Shown in pieces: positions 49,603-50,098 of a stretch of DNA of 50,098 bases. Location: assembly GCA_001800605.1 (NCBI GenBank), contig MGVS01000009.1, positions 497 through 50,594 on the forward strand, in the 5' to 3' direction. This DNA is from Elusimicrobia bacterium RIFOXYD2_FULL_34_15 (GTDB taxonomy: Bacteria > Elusimicrobiota > UBA8919). The position numbers and the translations under genes are program-made. Every line of letters starts with the position of its first letter. Position 1 is the first letter of the stretch. Under the pieces are notes generated by a model. That model did not search any database. It was given only the letters and a program-made list of their open reading frames with translations, and was not told the DNA's origin.

Positions 49603-50022
49603 ATGAAGTTAAAGAAATTACAATTAGAGAAGTATGATGAAACGCCATCAACCAAAAAACAAATTTTTATAGTCGATGATGACGAGTCTATATGCCGCGC
49701 GCTCAAATGTTTGTTGATGACTTATGGGTTTAAAGTGAATACCTTTCTTTCTGCAGAAAAATTTTTCAATGATGTGCCGAATAATGTTCGAGGCTGTTTG
49801 ATTATGGATATTCATATGCCGGGATTGGACGGGTGGGAAGCGCTAAAAATGATTATTAAATCCGGGTCAAAGCGTCCGGTTATTATTATTTCAGCGGAAA
49901 AAAATGGCGGACTGAGAGAGCGGGTTTTAAAAACCAATGCCGTGGGATATTTTCAAAAACCGGTGAACGGTCAAGAGTTGGTCGATTTAATCAATAAGAC
50001 TTATAGCCGGTCACAAAACTAA
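49603..50022 (+). CDS. Receiver-only response regulator
   Basis: The 139-residue protein is a single receiver domain after a polar N-terminus. Its features are IFIVDDDESICRAL with the acidic pair at about 25-26, phosphoacceptor Asp69 (LIMDIHMPGLDGW), Ser in IIISAEKN and Lys in YFQKPV. It closely resembles the receiver of the FixJ-like protein at 45971 (CRALxxLLxxxGFKVxTF in both), so it may compete for, or drain, phosphoryl groups from the same kinase. It has no output domain. Its promoter shares the 22-bp motif, so it may be a feedback element. The 76 bases after it contain no gene. Confidence 0.9.
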   Translation: MKLKKLQLEKYDETPSTKKQIFIVDDDESICRALKCLLMTYGFKVNTFLSAEKFFNDVPNNVRGCLIMDIHMPGLDGWEALKMIIKSGSKRPVIIISAEKNGGLRERVLKTNAVGYFQKPVNGQELVDLINKTYSRSQN

Positions 50023-50098
50023 AGGTTAGGCATCTTGGAAGAACTTTTTAATAAAACGGATTTTATCTTTGTTTCCAGTAGTAACAGCGAATAAAGCA

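Overview
This window comes from an AT-rich, Gram-negative (diderm) bacterium that uses the standard genetic code. The diderm reading rests on several signal-peptide beta-barrels, a PorV-like protein, an Omp85-type barrel and a giant secreted protein ending in a FlgD-like Ig domain. Secreted FecR-domain proteins, PorV/FlgD-type proteins and many short palindromic intergenic repeats together resemble uncultured lineages such as Elusimicrobiota, Omnitrophota or Firestonebacteria-type MAGs. That placement is an inference from gene content only. Every supported gene is on the + strand.

Layout: (1) 66-5396 is housekeeping: cinA, a CBS protein, thpR, a polysaccharide deacetylase, ruvX and mltG, mostly overlapping. 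(2) 5561-8264 has an ECF sigma factor, its zinc-type anti-sigma factor, a Spy/CpxP-like periplasmic protein and a first FecR protein. (3) 8486-13731 has DUF502, a GAF-PAS histidine kinase, tldD, a UbiA prenyltransferase and an exported protein. (4) 14030-18671 is an accessory locus with a strong promoter: a repetitive fibre-like protein, an outer-membrane barrel, a 50-residue protein and a tandem glycosyltransferase. (5) 19053-31352 is mainly conserved: a receiver, aspS, a LysM protein, then phoH-pgpH-ybeY-CNNM-mgtE-recO-glyQ-glyS, with a four-helix-bundle (S23-type) cassette between recO and glyQ. (6) 31473-44247 is an envelope cluster: two FecR proteins, each associated with a paralogous beta-barrel, a 1607-residue Ig-like/carboxypeptidase-regulatory protein and a PorV-like protein. 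(7) 44601-50022 is a FixL/FixJ-like two-component module with an Omp85-type protein, DUF1207, DUF3185 and a second receiver.

The intergenic DNA holds the most unusual material. A 110-bp palindrome-ended element beginning CCCCGTTAG lies in frame inside glyS, with a TTTA target duplication. Removing 114 bp restores a normal GlyS sequence. A diverged 110-bp copy lies in inverse orientation at 17163-17272. The S23-type gene sits in a cassette with 11-bp terminal inverted repeats, and gene-less relatives of that repeat occur at 1048-1083 and 36856-36960. Many other short repeat families occupy the gaps and often run right up to start codons.

Two candidate regulons are visible. CRP-like palindromes (TGTGN-AAAAAA-TCACM) precede three of the four promoters in the FecR/envelope cluster. 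A shared 22-bp sequence ending in the -35 hexamer precedes both the DUF1207-DUF3185 unit and the terminal receiver gene, and the adjacent FixJ-like regulator is the obvious candidate to bind it.
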